A stretch of DNA of 64,000 bases from JBQTII01 sp052387905. GTDB taxonomy: Bacteria > Actinomycetota > Actinomycetes > Sporichthyales > Sporichthyaceae. A program made the position numbers and the translations under genes. Positions 1 through 7,728 of the stretch are shown in pieces; the first letter of the stretch is position 1, and every line of letters begins with the position of its first letter. The notes beneath the pieces are model-generated. The model was not told the origin of the DNA. It was given only the letters and a program-made list of their open reading frames with translations, and searched no databases. The stretch is taken from the NCBI GenBank assembly GCA_052387905.1, contig JBQTIR010000024.1, forward strand, positions 62,001 through 126,000, in the 5' to 3' direction.

Positions 1-1
1 C

Positions 2-718
2 CGAGACCCCGCCGTGCGCGCCATTATCGAGGGCGCGCTCGCTGCGATCGACCGCCCCATTCTTGTCGGCGCCATCCTGGATGCCCCGGACGGGCGCGGT
101 CGCAACGTCGGTCAGCTCTGGGTTCCGGGCACCGGACCCGGCGCCACCTACGACAAACGTCATCTTGTGCCGTTCGGGGAGTACATCCCGTTGCGGAGCG
201 TCCTCGGCGGTCTCGGCGACCTGACACTGGTCGGCCGTGACTTCGCCCCCGGCGCCCGGGCCGCGGTGATCAACAGCGGCGAGGCACGCATTGGTGACGT
301 CATCTGTTTCGAAGTCGCCTTCGACGGCGCCGCCCGCGACGCCGTCCGGGCGGGGGCCAATGTGCTTGTCGTGCAGTCCAATAACGCCAGCTACATGCGC
401 GACGGCCAGCGCGGAGAGACGCTGCAGCAGCTCGCGATGGCGCGGCTACGCGCGATCGAGCACAATCGCGCGGTGGCGGTGGCGACGACCTCCGGTATCA
501 GCGCGTTGATCGCGCCGGATGGCTCCGTACAGGCCCGCACCGGGATGTGGCGGCAGCAGACGCTCGTCGGGTCCATGGAGTTGCGGGCCGGCCGGACTGT
601 GGCGACACGGGCAGGCGCATGGCCGGAGGCGGCGCTCGCGCTGATCGGTGTCGTCCCGGTGCTGCTCCTGCTCGGGCGGAGGGCGCGCAGCTTCACCCGC
701 CCGGGGCGGGGGCGTTAG
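2..718 (+). CDS. lnt: Apolipoprotein N-acyltransferase, C-terminal part (5' end outside the window)
   Basis: This is the carbon-nitrogen hydrolase domain of the membrane enzyme that adds the third acyl chain to lipoproteins on the outer face of the cytoplasmic membrane. The reading frame is open to the left edge, so the N-terminal membrane segments and the catalytic Glu are missing from view. The catalytic Lys lies in YDKRHLVPFGEY (Lys codon 155-157), and the catalytic Cys in GDVICFE (Cys codon 305-307). A C-terminal membrane segment (ALIGVVPVLLLLG) follows, which is the usual Lnt ending. Its stop overlaps the convergent TlpA-like gene by 26 bases. The region codes for many lipoproteins, and an lgt gene sits 14 kb away, so this may be an island-borne copy. 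That last point is inference. Confidence 0.9.
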   Translation, partial: RDPAVRAIIEGALAAIDRPILVGAILDAPDGRGRNVGQLWVPGTGPGATYDKRHLVPFGEYIPLRSVLGGLGDLTLVGRDFAPGARAAVINSGEARIGDVICFEVAFDGAARDAVRAGANVLVVQSNNASYMRDGQRGETLQQLAMARLRAIEHNRAVAVATTSGISALIAPDGSVQARTGMWRQQTLVGSMELRAGRTVATRAGAWPEAALALIGVVPVLLLLGRRARSFTRPGRGR

Positions 719-1331
719 CAACGTCACCTTCGGCCAGGACGTCCTGCACGAGGGCAGTGAACGTGCTGCGCGTACTGGCGCCAATGATCCGGGCGGCGAC
801 GCGTCCCTGCCGGTCGAGAATGAGCGTGCTCGGGATTGCGCGCGGTGGCAGCGTCTCGCGGAAGGCGAGCTGCAGGGCGCCGTCAGGGTCGCGCACGCTG
901 GGGTAAGTGATCCCGAAGCGACGCTCAAAGGCCTCGGCCGCCCCAGCGGCGTCGTCGCGTGTGTTCAATCCGAGAAATTGCACGTCCTTGTCACGCAGTC
1001 GATCCCACGCCGCCTGTAGCTCGGGTGCCTCCTTCCGGCACGGCGCGCACCACGATCCCCAGATGTTGATCAGGACGACCTCACCACGGGTGGATTGCAG
1101 GTCGAAACGGCCACCGGCGAGCAAGGGGCCGGACAGCTGAATCGGGCCCCCGCGATCGGAGGGGGCGATGATGGTGACGGCTCCGGATCCGGAGACGAAG
1201 CCCGAATCGCTCGTTCCGGCCGTCGTGCCCGAGTTGGCCGCGCCCCCGCAACTGCTCAGTGCCAGCACAACGCCGAGCGTGCCTCCGAGGAGGCGGGCAC
1301 CTGACCGGTCAGTGCGTCGGCGTCGCGGCAT
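693..1331 (-). CDS. TlpA/ResA-type thioredoxin-fold lipoprotein
   Basis: A predicted extracytoplasmic membrane-anchored thiol oxidoreductase of 212 residues. A short basic N-terminus and hydrophobic stretch lead to the lipobox LSSC (Cys28). The thioredoxin fold carries WCAPC at residues 94-98, preceded by a VVLINIWGS strand as in TlpA/ResA proteins. The family reduces apo-cytochrome c or prepares copper sites for oxidase assembly. That fits the CtaG-like and cupredoxin genes nearby. I chose the ATG at 1331 because it puts a normal signal peptide next to the lipobox; an ATG at 1349 is in frame but lies inside the dyad described at 1335-1355. The gene overlaps the end of lnt, and its promoter region faces the small membrane gene at 1388. 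Confidence 0.85.
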   Translation of the reverse strand: MPRRRRTDRSGARLLGGTLGVVLALSSCGGAANSGTTAGTSDSGFVSGSGAVTIIAPSDRGGPIQLSGPLLAGGRFDLQSTRGEVVLINIWGSWCAPCRKEAPELQAAWDRLRDKDVQFLGLNTRDDAAGAAEAFERRFGITYPSVRDPDGALQLAFRETLPPRAIPSTLILDRQGRVAARIIGASTRSTFTALVQDVLAEGDVANAPAPGG

Positions 1332-1334
1332 AGC

Positions 1335-1355
1335 ACTACTATGACGCATAGCAGT
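1335..1355. promoter_or_regulatory. 21-bp dyad, candidate BlaI/CopY-type operator (site 1)
   Basis: The arms are ACTACTATG and CATAGCAGT separated by 3 bases, and 8 of 9 arm positions match. It lies in the divergent gap between the TlpA-like gene (start 1331) and the gene at 1388. The same 9-3-9 architecture and ACTnCTA...TAGnAGT pattern recurs at 4505-4525 and 11008-11028. The last of these is in front of the BlaI/CopY-type regulator in this window. Confidence 0.6.
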
Positions 1356-1387
1356 CGGCGAGGGGTGACGGGACAGGTGGAGACGAC

Positions 1388-1693
1388 ATGGGCGGCGCTC
1401 TGATCGCCGCCGTGAGCCCGTCGCCGTCACCGATGCCGTTCGACCCCGCGAAAGTTGAGCCCGGGTTCATCGGATTGGTGTTCTTCCTGGCCATGTTCGC
1501 CGCGGTCATTGCGCTGACGTTCTCGCTGAGAAGTCGACTGTGCCGGCTGGAGACCGCCAAGCTCCCCGGCGGCTGGGCCGCCCCAGCACCAGCAGAGTCG
1601 GAGCCACTGCCGAATCCGCAGGGGTCTTCGCACCTATATCCAGATCTCGACGGCGGTGAAGCCGCCGCCGTCCGCGGTGGGTCGGAACCGTGA
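1388..1693 (+). CDS. Small single-pass membrane protein, unknown function
   Basis: A 101-residue protein with one clear transmembrane helix at about residues 26-47 (start of helix PGFIGLVFFLAMF) and a Pro/Ser-rich soluble tail. The ATG follows GGAGACGAC, a good ribosome site. Its stop overlaps the GTG start of the CtaG-like gene, so the two are probably co-translated. I do not recognise a named family. Position suggests a partner of the CtaG-like protein or of the copper/thiol oxidoreductases around it, but nothing in the sequence shows a catalytic or metal-binding motif. Confidence 0.65.
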   Translation: MGGALIAAVSPSPSPMPFDPAKVEPGFIGLVFFLAMFAAVIALTFSLRSRLCRLETAKLPGGWAAPAPAESEPLPNPQGSSHLYPDLDGGEAAAVRGGSEP

Positions 1694-2628
1694 TTTATGG
1701 CCCCACGCCTCGTCTTGCGGTGGCCGAGCCCTTGGAGCCGCTCACCTCACGCACGGCCGCATTGCAGGCCTGGCAGTGGGATTGGGGGATGCTCGCCGTC
1801 ACGGCCCTGCTCGCCGTGCTCTATATGTGCGGCCTCGTGCGGCTGCGCGCGAGCGGGAAGCGTTGGCCGGTCAACCGCACGATCGCGTTCGGGAGCGGGC
1901 TGGTCGCACTGGTCCTGGTCACGCACGGTTTTATCGGTGTCTACGCCGACACCTTGTTCTACGCGCGGGCGACACTGATCCCGGCGGTGTTCATCGTCGT
2001 CCCGCTGTTCCTCGCGCTCGGCCGGCCGTTGACGCTTGCGGCCGCCACGCTGCCGGAACGGCATGCTCGCGCCGCGCGGGCCGCATTGCGCAGCAAGGCC
2101 GGTCGGGCGCTCGGTTATCCCAGCGTAGGCTCGACGCTGATGCTCGGCCTGCCGTGGGTGATCTTCTTCTCCCCGTGGTTCGAGGCGATGATGCGTGTCG
2201 AGGCCGTGGACGTCGCCACGCTGGTGCTGCTGCTGGGCCTGGGATTCCTCTACTACTGGACGCGGCTTCAGGTTGATCCGGTGCCCCGGCGATACCCGCA
2301 GATCCTGTCCATGTTCATTGGGCTGGGTGAGGTGATTGCCAATGCGGCCCTCGGGCTTGCGTTGATCACCGGCGGCGGCCTGATCGCTGCGGACTACTAC
2401 GCGGACCTGGCACGCGACTGGGGACCTTCGCTCGCGTTGGACCAGAAGATCGGCGGCGGGTGGTACTGGCTTGTTGGCCATATCGCCGGCATCCCGTTCG
2501 TGATGATCGCGTTCTGGCTGGCGCGCCGCGACGACGTTGTCATCGCATCTCGGGTGGATGCCGAGCTCGATCGGCGCTACGCGGGGGAGACCCTGCTTCG
2601 GCCGTGGTGGGAATCTGACGGACGCTAG
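1690..2628 (+). CDS. CtaG-like (Caa3_CtaG) membrane protein
   Basis: A 312-residue polytopic membrane protein with about seven hydrophobic segments. It begins MIYGPTPRLAVAEPLEP and includes LLGLGFLYYWTRLQVDPVPR, a spacing typical of the actinobacterial caa3_CtaG family. Family members act in copper insertion or assembly of cytochrome oxidase, and related proteins occur in copper-handling clusters. The GTG start at 1690 overlaps the previous stop by 4 bases. The next gene downstream faces it and belongs to a cupredoxin operon, which supports a copper role. The exact substrate cannot be read from sequence. Confidence 0.75.
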   Translation: MIYGPTPRLAVAEPLEPLTSRTAALQAWQWDWGMLAVTALLAVLYMCGLVRLRASGKRWPVNRTIAFGSGLVALVLVTHGFIGVYADTLFYARATLIPAVFIVVPLFLALGRPLTLAAATLPERHARAARAALRSKAGRALGYPSVGSTLMLGLPWVIFFSPWFEAMMRVEAVDVATLVLLLGLGFLYYWTRLQVDPVPRRYPQILSMFIGLGEVIANAALGLALITGGGLIAADYYADLARDWGPSLALDQKIGGGWYWLVGHIAGIPFVMIAFWLARRDDVVIASRVDAELDRRYAGETLLRPWWESDGR

Positions 2629-2640
2629 GGACACCGATCC

Positions 2641-3980
2641 CTATTCCGCGAACAGCAGCGACAGCCCGCCGAGGGTGTAGGCGATCATCAGCGCCATCAT
2701 CGGCAGCTGACTGACCACTGCGACGTCGGGGCGGAACAGGCGAACCGATCTATCGTGTGCAGCCAGGACGCCCAGGACATGTCCGGCGACGATCGCCAGC
2801 ATCTGCACGAGCGCGATAGCGGTCACGGAGACCAGCGAGTAGTTCACCCCCCAGTTACCGGTTCCGAACAGGTTCGAGCCGTCGACCATCGGATCGGAAG
2901 CGTAGATCAGGGTCTGTTGACCGGCGAAGACGAGCAAAGAAAAGTAATGGGCAATCAGATAACCGACCGCAATGGGCACTAGCGAATGCGCGAAGGCGGT
3001 CGCGCTGCCGGGCACCTGGCGGTGGGCCAGCAGTCCGGAGGACCACGCGATAACTGTGAACGCAGCGCCTACCGTCGCGATCGTGGCGGCCAACCCCACG
3101 GTGTTGAGGTCCTGTGGCGAGAGCTCGGAGTCGAAGGAGATCTCTAGCCACCATGTGGTGGAGGTGACAGAGTCGAAGGCAGTAGAGCCCAACATCACGG
3201 CAAGGACGGCGACGAGGCCGGGGGCTTCGCGAACCGAGTCGAGGTTGTCCAGCGGGTTGCGCCAGATTAAGACTCCGTCGGTGCGGCGGCCGATCATGGC
3301 GAGTCGACCGATCAGGGTCGAGAAGACTTCGAAGCCGTCGCAGCGGGCGAACCAGGACTGTCCGAACGCGAGGGCGCCGAGCAGATTCGCACCGATGTAG
3401 AGGGAGAAGAAGGTGGTGATGGTTCCGGTGCTGCCGCGGTTGGACGCCGCCAGTTCGAGCCAGACGAAGCCGGCCAACCCGGCCGCGGCGGGCCAGTAGC
3501 CCAACCAGGCCGGCATCGAGAATCGTCAGGGTCGAGGCGGGCGGCCTTACTGACCAGCAGGTGCACGGTCCGCAGCGGGTTCAGTAAACGCCACACCGGC
3601 CCGAACAGCAGTGACGCGGGAACGAGACCGACCCAGAAGATGACGTAGACGAAACCGGCAGTCGGGTTGGTGGCGAGGTCCGGACCCACCAGGGCGGCCC
3701 AGCCCACGAAGGCAGTCAGCACCAAGCCAACGACGCGCAGCGCCCAGCGCAGGCCGGGCGAGTCGGCGATCGTGGCAATCGGTGGAGGCATAGGGCGCCC
3801 GGACACACGGCCGCTCAGCTTCGAGGTCCGCCACGCCAGCGCCAGAACGATGAACGACACGGCCAGTGCCAGCAGAGCGCCGACGAGGACGTAAGTGAAA
3901 CCCAGCGGCAGGTCCTGGCGAGCGCCGACGCCATGCGCAAGGAGTAGGTCCCCGGCGCCCCGGCCAACCGGTACCGGCAC
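2641..3980 (-). pseudogene. Polytopic membrane protein of the 'fenitrothion hydrolase'-annotated family, split by a frameshift
   Basis: Two reading frames together make one protein. The upstream frame starts at GTG 3980 with LLLAHGVGARQDLP and several membrane helices, and ends sensibly at RLDPDDSR. The downstream frame resumes with PAWLGYWPAAAGLAGFVW near 3513 and runs through more helices to 2641. One added base near 3515 (making Arg-Trp-Pro) would restore a single frame of about 445 residues, so the break is either a recent mutation or a sequencing error. The start sits two bases after the cupredoxin stop, so the two genes form an operon. The family name comes from database habit; in actinobacteria these genes commonly sit beside cupredoxin lipoproteins, and a copper-related membrane role is my inference. 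Confidence 0.7.
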
Positions 3981-3982
3981 GG

Positions 3983-4447
3983 TCAGCTGACCTGAAGATT
4001 GAACAGGAAGGTTCCGGTCTCCTCGACTTCAACCTCGAAGATGCCGGCCAGATCGGCGATGAACGTTTTCGTCGCCGTGGCGCCTGTCTTTGCTGGGACC
4101 ACCACGTCGTAGCCGTGAACGTGCACCCCGTACGCGGCATCACTCGTCACTGTCACGGTGACCCGTTCGCCCTTGTCGACCTTGATCGTCGGACCGAGCC
4201 GAGCGGTCGGTTCGCCTGCCACCAAGTCGATCACTATCGACTTGCCGTCCGCGGGCTCGGGGGTCGCCGGTGCGGCAGGGGCCGGAGCAACGGGGAGAGG
4301 GGGTAGCGGTTGGGGCGGAGTTGGCACCGCGCTGGAGGTGCCAAGAGGAATATCCGCCGCGACCTGGTCCTCACCCGAGCACGCGGTGGCCGTGAGCAGC
4401 GCGGCTGAGAAGGCCAGCAGCGTCGATGTGGTGCGGAACATGCTCAC
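3983..4447 (-). CDS. Cupredoxin-like lipoprotein
   Basis: A 154-residue exported protein. The signal peptide ends in the lipobox TATAC, followed by a long Pro/Ala linker (residues about 35-68) and a C-terminal beta domain of cupredoxin type. That domain has VTVTVTSDAAYGVHVHGYD and a final FEVEVEETGTFLF strand. The two His residues of VHVHGYD are candidate copper ligands; no Cys or terminal Met ligand is seen, so a classical type I blue copper site is unlikely. I chose GTG 4447 because GGAG lies five bases upstream; ATG 4441 is the alternative. It is translationally linked to the membrane gene after it. The dyad at 4505-4525 lies about 60 bases upstream. Confidence 0.75.
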   Translation of the reverse strand: MSMFRTTSTLLAFSAALLTATACSGEDQVAADIPLGTSSAVPTPPQPLPPLPVAPAPAAPATPEPADGKSIVIDLVAGEPTARLGPTIKVDKGERVTVTVTSDAAYGVHVHGYDVVVPAKTGATATKTFIADLAGIFEVEVEETGTFLFNLQVS

Positions 4448-4504
4448 GCGGACTCCAGGATCGATGCTGGCTCGGCGTCGGCGCCCAGGCGCCGACAGGC
4501 AGGT

Positions 4505-4525
4505 ACTCCTATGATTCATAGTAGC
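4505..4525. promoter_or_regulatory. 21-bp dyad, candidate BlaI/CopY-type operator (site 2)
   Basis: The arms are ACTCCTATG and CATAGTAGC around a 3-base centre, with 7 of 9 arm positions matching. It lies upstream of the cupredoxin operon on the minus strand. It shares the inner CCTATG/CATAG core and the 9-3-9 layout with the site at 1335-1355. Confidence 0.55.
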
Positions 4526-4724
4526 TATTGACGATTCGTCGAAACGCGTCCTGCGCCCCTGGGCTGAGCGCGTAGGTCCCGTGGTCCCGGGACGGGCCCC
4601 GATCGCACCGGGTCGAGAAGGTCGGCGGCGGATCTGGACCCGGCCCGGATTGAACGATTACTTCACCTTGACTACTATCCAGCGTAGGACGAGCGGACAT
4701 GAAGTCGACGGTCGCGAGTTCACG

Positions 4725-4860
4725 CCGAGTTCGGCCGACGCGCGGCCGGAGCCGGGGACCCACCTGCGGCATTGGGGTGAGTCGGTGCTCCACTGCGGTG
4801 GAACACCGAAGGGCGATCTTCCTTGCCCGAACCCGTCAGCTAACCCGGTAGGCGGACCAG
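4725..4860 (+). ncRNA. ydaO-type cyclic-di-AMP riboswitch
   Basis: The leader of the NlpC/P60 gene contains conserved blocks of the ydaO/yuaA class in the right order: GCCGGAGCCGGGGACCCAC, then GGGGTGAGTCGG, then a variable hairpin, then GCCCGAACCCGTCAGC and TAACCCGGTAGGCGG. It ends about 15 bases before the start codon. In actinomycetes this class is known to sit in front of cell-wall hydrolase genes and usually turns expression off when c-di-AMP is high. The block match was made by eye and the limits are approximate; a covariance model search would fix the ends. Confidence 0.85.
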
Positions 4861-4875
4861 GAAGGGAACACCTGA

Positions 4876-5886
4876 ATGCCCGTCCGCCGTCATGCGCGCC
4901 TCGCGCGCACCTCCACCGCGTGCACCGCCGTCGCGGCGTTGCTGGTCGGTGGGCTGTCCGGATCCGGAGTGGCCGCGCCGCGTCTGGACGCCCAGGAGGC
5001 CCGTCGGCAGGTCGAAGCGCTCTACCACAAGGCCGAGCAGGCGACCGAGCGCTACAACGACGTACGGATCGCGCTCGCCGCTGCAGAGCGGAAATTCTCC
5101 AGCGCGCAGCGCGTCGCTGCGCGACAGCAGGGAGCGGTTCGTGAGCTGCAGCGCTCGGTCGGAACGTTGGCTGCGGATGCGTACCGCAACGGGGGCATCG
5201 ACCAGACGGTGCAACTGATGTTCTCCGGAGATCCAGAGTCCTTTCTTGCCCGAGCCTCCATGATGGACGCGCTGTCCGCTCGCGAGGCTGCCGCGCTGCG
5301 ACGAGTCGTCGAGGCGCGTCGCGAGCTGCAGGCCAACCAGGCCGCGGCCGCCCAGCAGCTCGCCGCCGTAGAGGCGCAACGCAAGGCGCTAGCGGTGGAG
5401 AAGGCCGCGGTGGAGCGGAATCTGCGAGCCGCCCGGACCGTGCTCGATCGGCTGGAAGCCAAGGACCGCGAGCGATTCGACCGGGCTTCGCGCGACGATG
5501 CGCGCAGCTCCCTGCAGGACATGCCGGTGCCCGACACGGCGCGGGCGGCCAAGGCGGTGTCGTTCGCGCTCGCGCAGCTCGGCGACCGGTACGTGTGGGC
5601 CGCCGCGGGCCCTGACGCCTGGGACTGCTCCGGGCTGACGATGGGAGCGTGGCGCGCGGCCGGGGTCTCCCTCCCGCACTCCTCGGCACAGCAGTACGCC
5701 ACCGGCCGCAAAGTGCCGCGGTCGGAGCTGCTACCGGGTGACCTTGTCTACTTCTACAGCCCGATCAGCCACGTCTCGATCTACATCGGCAACGGCAAGA
5801 TGGTCGACGCGCCGAATCCAGGCAAGTCCGTGCGGATCCTGCCGATCTCGTACATGCCTTACGCCGGGGCAACGCGACCGGGATGA
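4876..5886 (+). CDS. Secreted NlpC/P60 peptidoglycan endopeptidase with coiled-coil N-domain
   Basis: A 336-residue secreted hydrolase predicted to cut peptide stems of peptidoglycan. It has a Sec signal (residues 1-33, AALLVGGLSGSGVA), a long Ala/Arg/Glu-rich coiled coil (about 36-205) as in RipA-type proteins, and a C-terminal NlpC/P60 domain (about 220-336). The catalytic Cys is Cys251 in WDCSGLT, and the His is His299 in ISHVSIYIG. The riboswitch in its leader implies control by c-di-AMP, which links cell-wall cutting to osmotic or wall stress. The ATG follows AGGAAGGG. It reads away from the cupredoxin operon. Confidence 0.9.
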   Translation: MPVRRHARLARTSTACTAVAALLVGGLSGSGVAAPRLDAQEARRQVEALYHKAEQATERYNDVRIALAAAERKFSSAQRVAARQQGAVRELQRSVGTLAADAYRNGGIDQTVQLMFSGDPESFLARASMMDALSAREAAALRRVVEARRELQANQAAAAQQLAAVEAQRKALAVEKAAVERNLRAARTVLDRLEAKDRERFDRASRDDARSSLQDMPVPDTARAAKAVSFALAQLGDRYVWAAAGPDAWDCSGLTMGAWRAAGVSLPHSSAQQYATGRKVPRSELLPGDLVYFYSPISHVSIYIGNGKMVDAPNPGKSVRILPISYMPYAGATRPG

Positions 5887-5929
5887 AGCAATCGTGCCGC
5901 ACCCCGGTGGTGGCTGACGACCGAAGCTC

Positions 5930-6150
5930 CGCGGGGGAGACCATGCGGTTCTTGCGCGCGACGACCTTTGGAAGCTCCGTGTCCGCGCACGGGTTGAACG
6001 CGATGACCCGATCACGGGCTGCTCGCTTGAAGATGCTGTGCAGCATCGCGTGGTGCTTCACGACGTTGCGGGCTGACAGACCGTCAGCAACCGCCATGGT
6101 CACCAACGCTGAACCGTCGACGGCAGGATCGAGGCCATCGGTAGGCGCCG
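5930..6150 (-). pseudogene. Fossil fragment of a tyrosine integrase
   Basis: The minus strand encodes AVADGLSARNVVKHHAML, then FKRAARDRVIAFNPCADTEL and PKVVARKNRMVSP. This matches, almost residue for residue, the middle of the intact integrase at 31217-32347 (GLSARSVVKYHVML, then the same FNPCADTELPKVV block). Only about 75 residues remain; the N-terminal part, the catalytic domain and all active-site residues are missing. DNA similarity to 31825-32045 is obvious by eye along the whole piece. It marks an old insertion or a recombination scar at the left edge of the metal block. Confidence 0.85.
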
Positions 6151-6215
6151 CAGCTCGCCCCGGCGTCCTTAGTCAATGGCGCCCGAGGTCGATGTCCCGC
6201 CTGAGCATCTATTAG

Positions 6216-6237
6216 TATCTGCGTATGAATGCAGATA
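6216..6237. promoter_or_regulatory. Inverted repeat over the ArsR start codon, candidate autoregulatory operator
   Basis: TATCTGC (6216-6222) and GCAGATA (6231-6237) are perfect 7-base arms around 8 bases, and the ATG at 6225 lies in the centre. A second dyad, TGAATG...CATTCA (6226-6243), overlaps it. Position over the start suggests a leaderless transcript shut off by the SmtB-type repressor it encodes. No separate ribosome site is visible. Confidence 0.55.
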
Positions 6238-6626
6238 CATTCAAAGATGCAGGCCAGCCGGCGGAGGAGCAGGTCGCTCTGGCGGTGGAGGTGTTCCGGA
6301 TGCTCGCCGACCACACCCGCGTGCGTCTGTTGTGGGCCCTGCTCGATCAGGAGCAGTCGGTCGGCGAACTGGCGGCCGCCGTTGCCAAGCCGCCTGCGGG
6401 GGTGTCGCAGCACCTCGCGAAGCTGCGCATGGCACGAATCGTGCAGACCCGCCCGCAGGGAACCCAGGTCTTCTACCGGATCGAGGATGACCACATCCGT
6501 GCGCTGGTCCGGGATGCCATTCACCACGCGGAGCACGTCGGTGTCGGAATTCCGACCCACCACCGCGCTGCGGCGGAGGTCGCGTCGTTCGGTAACCGCG
6601 CTGCGACGACCCTCGATGCCGAGTGA
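6225..6626 (+). CDS. ArsR/SmtB-family metal-sensing repressor with an alpha-5 site
   Basis: A 133-residue winged-helix repressor. The recognition helix region is AGVSQHLAKLRMARIV. The last helix carries a DxH-x10-HxxH pattern (DDHIRALVRDAIHHAEH), which is the alpha-5 metal site of CzrA/NmtR-type sensors of Zn, Co or Ni. The arsenic-type alpha-3 Cys pair is absent. The gene overlaps the CDF exporter by 4 bases (GTGA), so repressor and exporter form one operon. The family represses without metal and is released on binding metal. Metal identity (Zn versus Ni/Co) is not certain from motif alone. Confidence 0.88.
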   Translation: MNADTFKDAGQPAEEQVALAVEVFRMLADHTRVRLLWALLDQEQSVGELAAAVAKPPAGVSQHLAKLRMARIVQTRPQGTQVFYRIEDDHIRALVRDAIHHAEHVGVGIPTHHRAAAEVASFGNRAATTLDAE

Positions 6627-7672
6627 GTGGCGACGGGTCGCACGGCCACGGTCACGACCGTGGTCACCTCCACGATGACGGAGCCGGCGGGCATGGTGGG
6701 TGGACCTCGGTGTTCCGGTCGCACAGCCACGACGCGGCGGATTCGGTCGACCCGGATCTGGAGGCCAGTGCCGAAGGCATCCGTGCGCTGAAGATCAGCC
6801 TGGTCGTGCTGATGGCGACCGCGCTGGCTCAGGGCGTGGTCGTGTTCTTCTCGGGGTCAGTGGCGCTGCTCGCCGATACCATCCACAACTTCTCCGATGC
6901 GCTGACCGCAGCCCCGCTCTGGGTGGCCTTCGTCCTCGGGCGCCGCGCTGCCTCGCGGCGCTACACCTACGGTTACGACCGCGCCGAGGACCTCGCGGGG
7001 GTCTTTATCGTCATCATGATCGCGCTGTCCGCGGTCGTGGCCGGTTATGAATCAGTACGGCGGTTGATCGACCCGCAACCGCTGGAGCATGTCGGGGTGG
7101 TGATCGCCGCCGGGGTGATCGGATTCGCCGGGAACGAACTCGTTGCCATGTACCGGATACGGGTCGGACGCAAAATCGGTTCCGCGGCGTTGGTCGCCGA
7201 CGGCCTCCACGCCCGCACCGACGGTTTCACCTCCCTGGCTGTGGTCCTCGGCGCCCTGGGTGTCCTCGCCGGCTTCGACCTTGCCGATCCGCTTGTCGGA
7301 CTGGCGATCACCGTGGCGATCCTGGTCGTCCTCAAGGGCGCGGCCACGGCGATCTACCGTCGGCTGATGGACGCTGTGGACCCCGGACTCGTCGACGCGG
7401 CCGACGTCAGCTTGCGTGGTACTCCCGGCGTCCACGGGGTCGGGCGGCTTCAGCTGCGCTGGACCGGGCACAGCCTTCGCCTGGACGCTGCCGTCGTGGT
7501 CGACCCCGGGCTAGGGATCGTGGCGGCGTGTGCCCTGGCTGAGGAGGCCCGGCAGCGCGTGATGTCCGAGGTGCCTGGGCTGGCGCGCGCCCTGGTCCAC
7601 GTCACTCCCGGTGTACAGGACCAGGATGTGCATGCTGGGGGCGTGCCAGGAGCGGGTGCCCCAGTCACCTGA
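6623..7672 (+). CDS. Cation diffusion facilitator (CDF) metal exporter
   Basis: A 349-residue inner-membrane antiporter predicted to move Zn (or Co/Ni) out of the cytoplasm. The N-terminus is His-rich (HGHGHDRGHLH), which is a common metal-collecting tail. Six membrane segments follow. The transport site pairs are HNFSD in helix 2 and HARTD in helix 5, the HxxxD/HxxxD layout typical of zinc CDFs. A cytoplasmic C-terminal domain ends the protein. The GTG start overlaps the ArsR stop. The alpha-5 site of the regulator and the His tail agree on a divalent cation rather than arsenic. Confidence 0.9.
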   Translation: MSGDGSHGHGHDRGHLHDDGAGGHGGWTSVFRSHSHDAADSVDPDLEASAEGIRALKISLVVLMATALAQGVVVFFSGSVALLADTIHNFSDALTAAPLWVAFVLGRRAASRRYTYGYDRAEDLAGVFIVIMIALSAVVAGYESVRRLIDPQPLEHVGVVIAAGVIGFAGNELVAMYRIRVGRKIGSAALVADGLHARTDGFTSLAVVLGALGVLAGFDLADPLVGLAITVAILVVLKGAATAIYRRLMDAVDPGLVDAADVSLRGTPGVHGVGRLQLRWTGHSLRLDAAVVVDPGLGIVAACALAEEARQRVMSEVPGLARALVHVTPGVQDQDVHAGGVPGAGAPVT

Positions 7673-7728
7673 TCCGATGCGCGACGTACCGGCAGGGATC
7701 GAAGCAACACGACGAACGAGGGTGCGCA

